Source of the DNA: Gilvimarinus chinensis DSM 19667
Lineage (GTDB): Bacteria > Pseudomonadota > Gammaproteobacteria > Pseudomonadales > Cellvibrionaceae
Assembly (NCBI RefSeq): GCF_000377745.1
Contig: NZ_KB898711.1
Span: forward strand, 124,001 to 188,000
DNA: 64,000 nucleotides
Direction: 5' to 3'
Shown here: positions 63,801 to 64,000 of the stretch, in pieces
Numbering within the stretch: position 1 is the first letter of the stretch
Layout: each line of letters opens with the position of its first letter
The notes under the pieces: model-generated
What the model was told of the DNA's origin: nothing
What the model saw: the letters and a program-made list of their open reading frames with translations, nothing else
Database searches by the model: none
Translations under genes and position numbers: made by a program

Positions 63801-64000
63801 ATGTCAACCTTAATGAACACCTACGGTGCCAGAACCCTTACCCTAACCAAGGGCTTGGGCAGCCGAGTGTGGGACGATGCGGGCCACAGCTACCTTGATG
63901 GCATTAGCGGTATCGCGGTATGCGGCCTGGGCCACTCACACGCGGCCGTTACCCGCGCCATTAACGAGCAGGCAGACACCCTTTTACACGTGTCAAACCT
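63801..64000 (+). CDS. argD: Acetylornithine aminotransferase-type PLP enzyme (start only)
   Basis: A class III aminotransferase of arginine metabolism (ArgD/AstC type). Only about 66 residues are present: MNTYGARTLTLTKGLGSRVW, then DAGHSYLDGISGIAVCGLGHSH, a typical N-terminus of the family. GGAG lies 7 bp before ATG. The catalytic lysine region is outside the window, so ArgD against other class III aminotransferases is judged from the N-terminus only. Confidence 0.8.
   Translation, partial: MSTLMNTYGARTLTLTKGLGSRVWDDAGHSYLDGISGIAVCGLGHSHAAVTRAINEQADTLLHVSN

Overview
The window comes from the chromosome of a marine, polysaccharide-degrading gammaproteobacterium, probably of the Cellvibrionales (Saccharophagus/Teredinibacter/Gilvimarinus type). 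Three observations point there: a complete alginate-use locus with TonB-dependent uptake; house-keeping neighbourhoods typical of gammaproteobacteria (lepA-lepB-DUF4845-rnc-era-recO, dapA-bamC, queE-queC-tRNA-Lys-nadA, and gacS/barA next to cysM and rlmD); and GspA/GspB type II secretion accessory genes. The lineage is inferred from gene content. No rRNA, CRISPR array, insertion sequence or prophage was seen.

Positions 1-18570 form an alginate catabolism island. One long leftward operon runs from about 10.3 kb: PL6 lyase, PL17 oligo-alginate lyase, KdgF cupin, SDR-type DEH reductase, KDG kinase, class II fructose-bisphosphate aldolase, class III fructose-1,6-bisphosphatase, and a PL7 lipoprotein lyase cut by the window edge. 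To its right lie a FadR-type GntR regulator, an MFS uronate transporter, a beta-hydroxyacid dehydrogenase, a second nearly duplicate GntR regulator and a large TonB-dependent receptor. The logic is: depolymerise outside the cell, import oligomers through the receptor, finish with PL17 and PL6, move DEH across the inner membrane, linearise (KdgF), reduce (SDR), phosphorylate (KdgK), then return triose phosphates to fructose-6-phosphate. KDPG aldolase is not in the window. A shared operator-like motif (TGTCAACCAATT and variants) overlaps the -35 of the lyase operon, the dehydrogenase and the receptor. A related motif sits at the -35 of both regulator genes.

Positions 18.9-35.5 kb hold a secreted alpha/beta hydrolase, an RluA-type pseudouridine synthase, a strongly structured apparently non-coding element (21175-21500), an acyltransferase, gspB-gspA, rlmD-cysM, a BarA/GacS hybrid kinase, and the recO/era/rnc/lepB/lepA group. 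Positions 35.7-49.7 kb hold dapE, transport and small envelope proteins, a DHFR strikingly like the trimethoprim-resistant DfrA1 family coupled to a NADAR protein, a decayed selO (ydiU) pseudogene just upstream of it, rsmJ, an OmpA-like lipoprotein, a PilZ protein, bamC-dapA and nadA.

Positions 49.8-64 kb hold two identical tRNA-Lys(UUU) genes plus a fragment of a third, queC-queE, purC, corA, lpxL, grxD, a second TonB-dependent receptor coupled to hrpB, an isolated hyuB, and the start of an argD-type aminotransferase behind two terminator-like hairpins. Most intergenic gaps are short. Several convergent pairs overlap at their 3' ends (barA/recO, dapE/periplasmic protein, LRR lipoprotein/PilZ).
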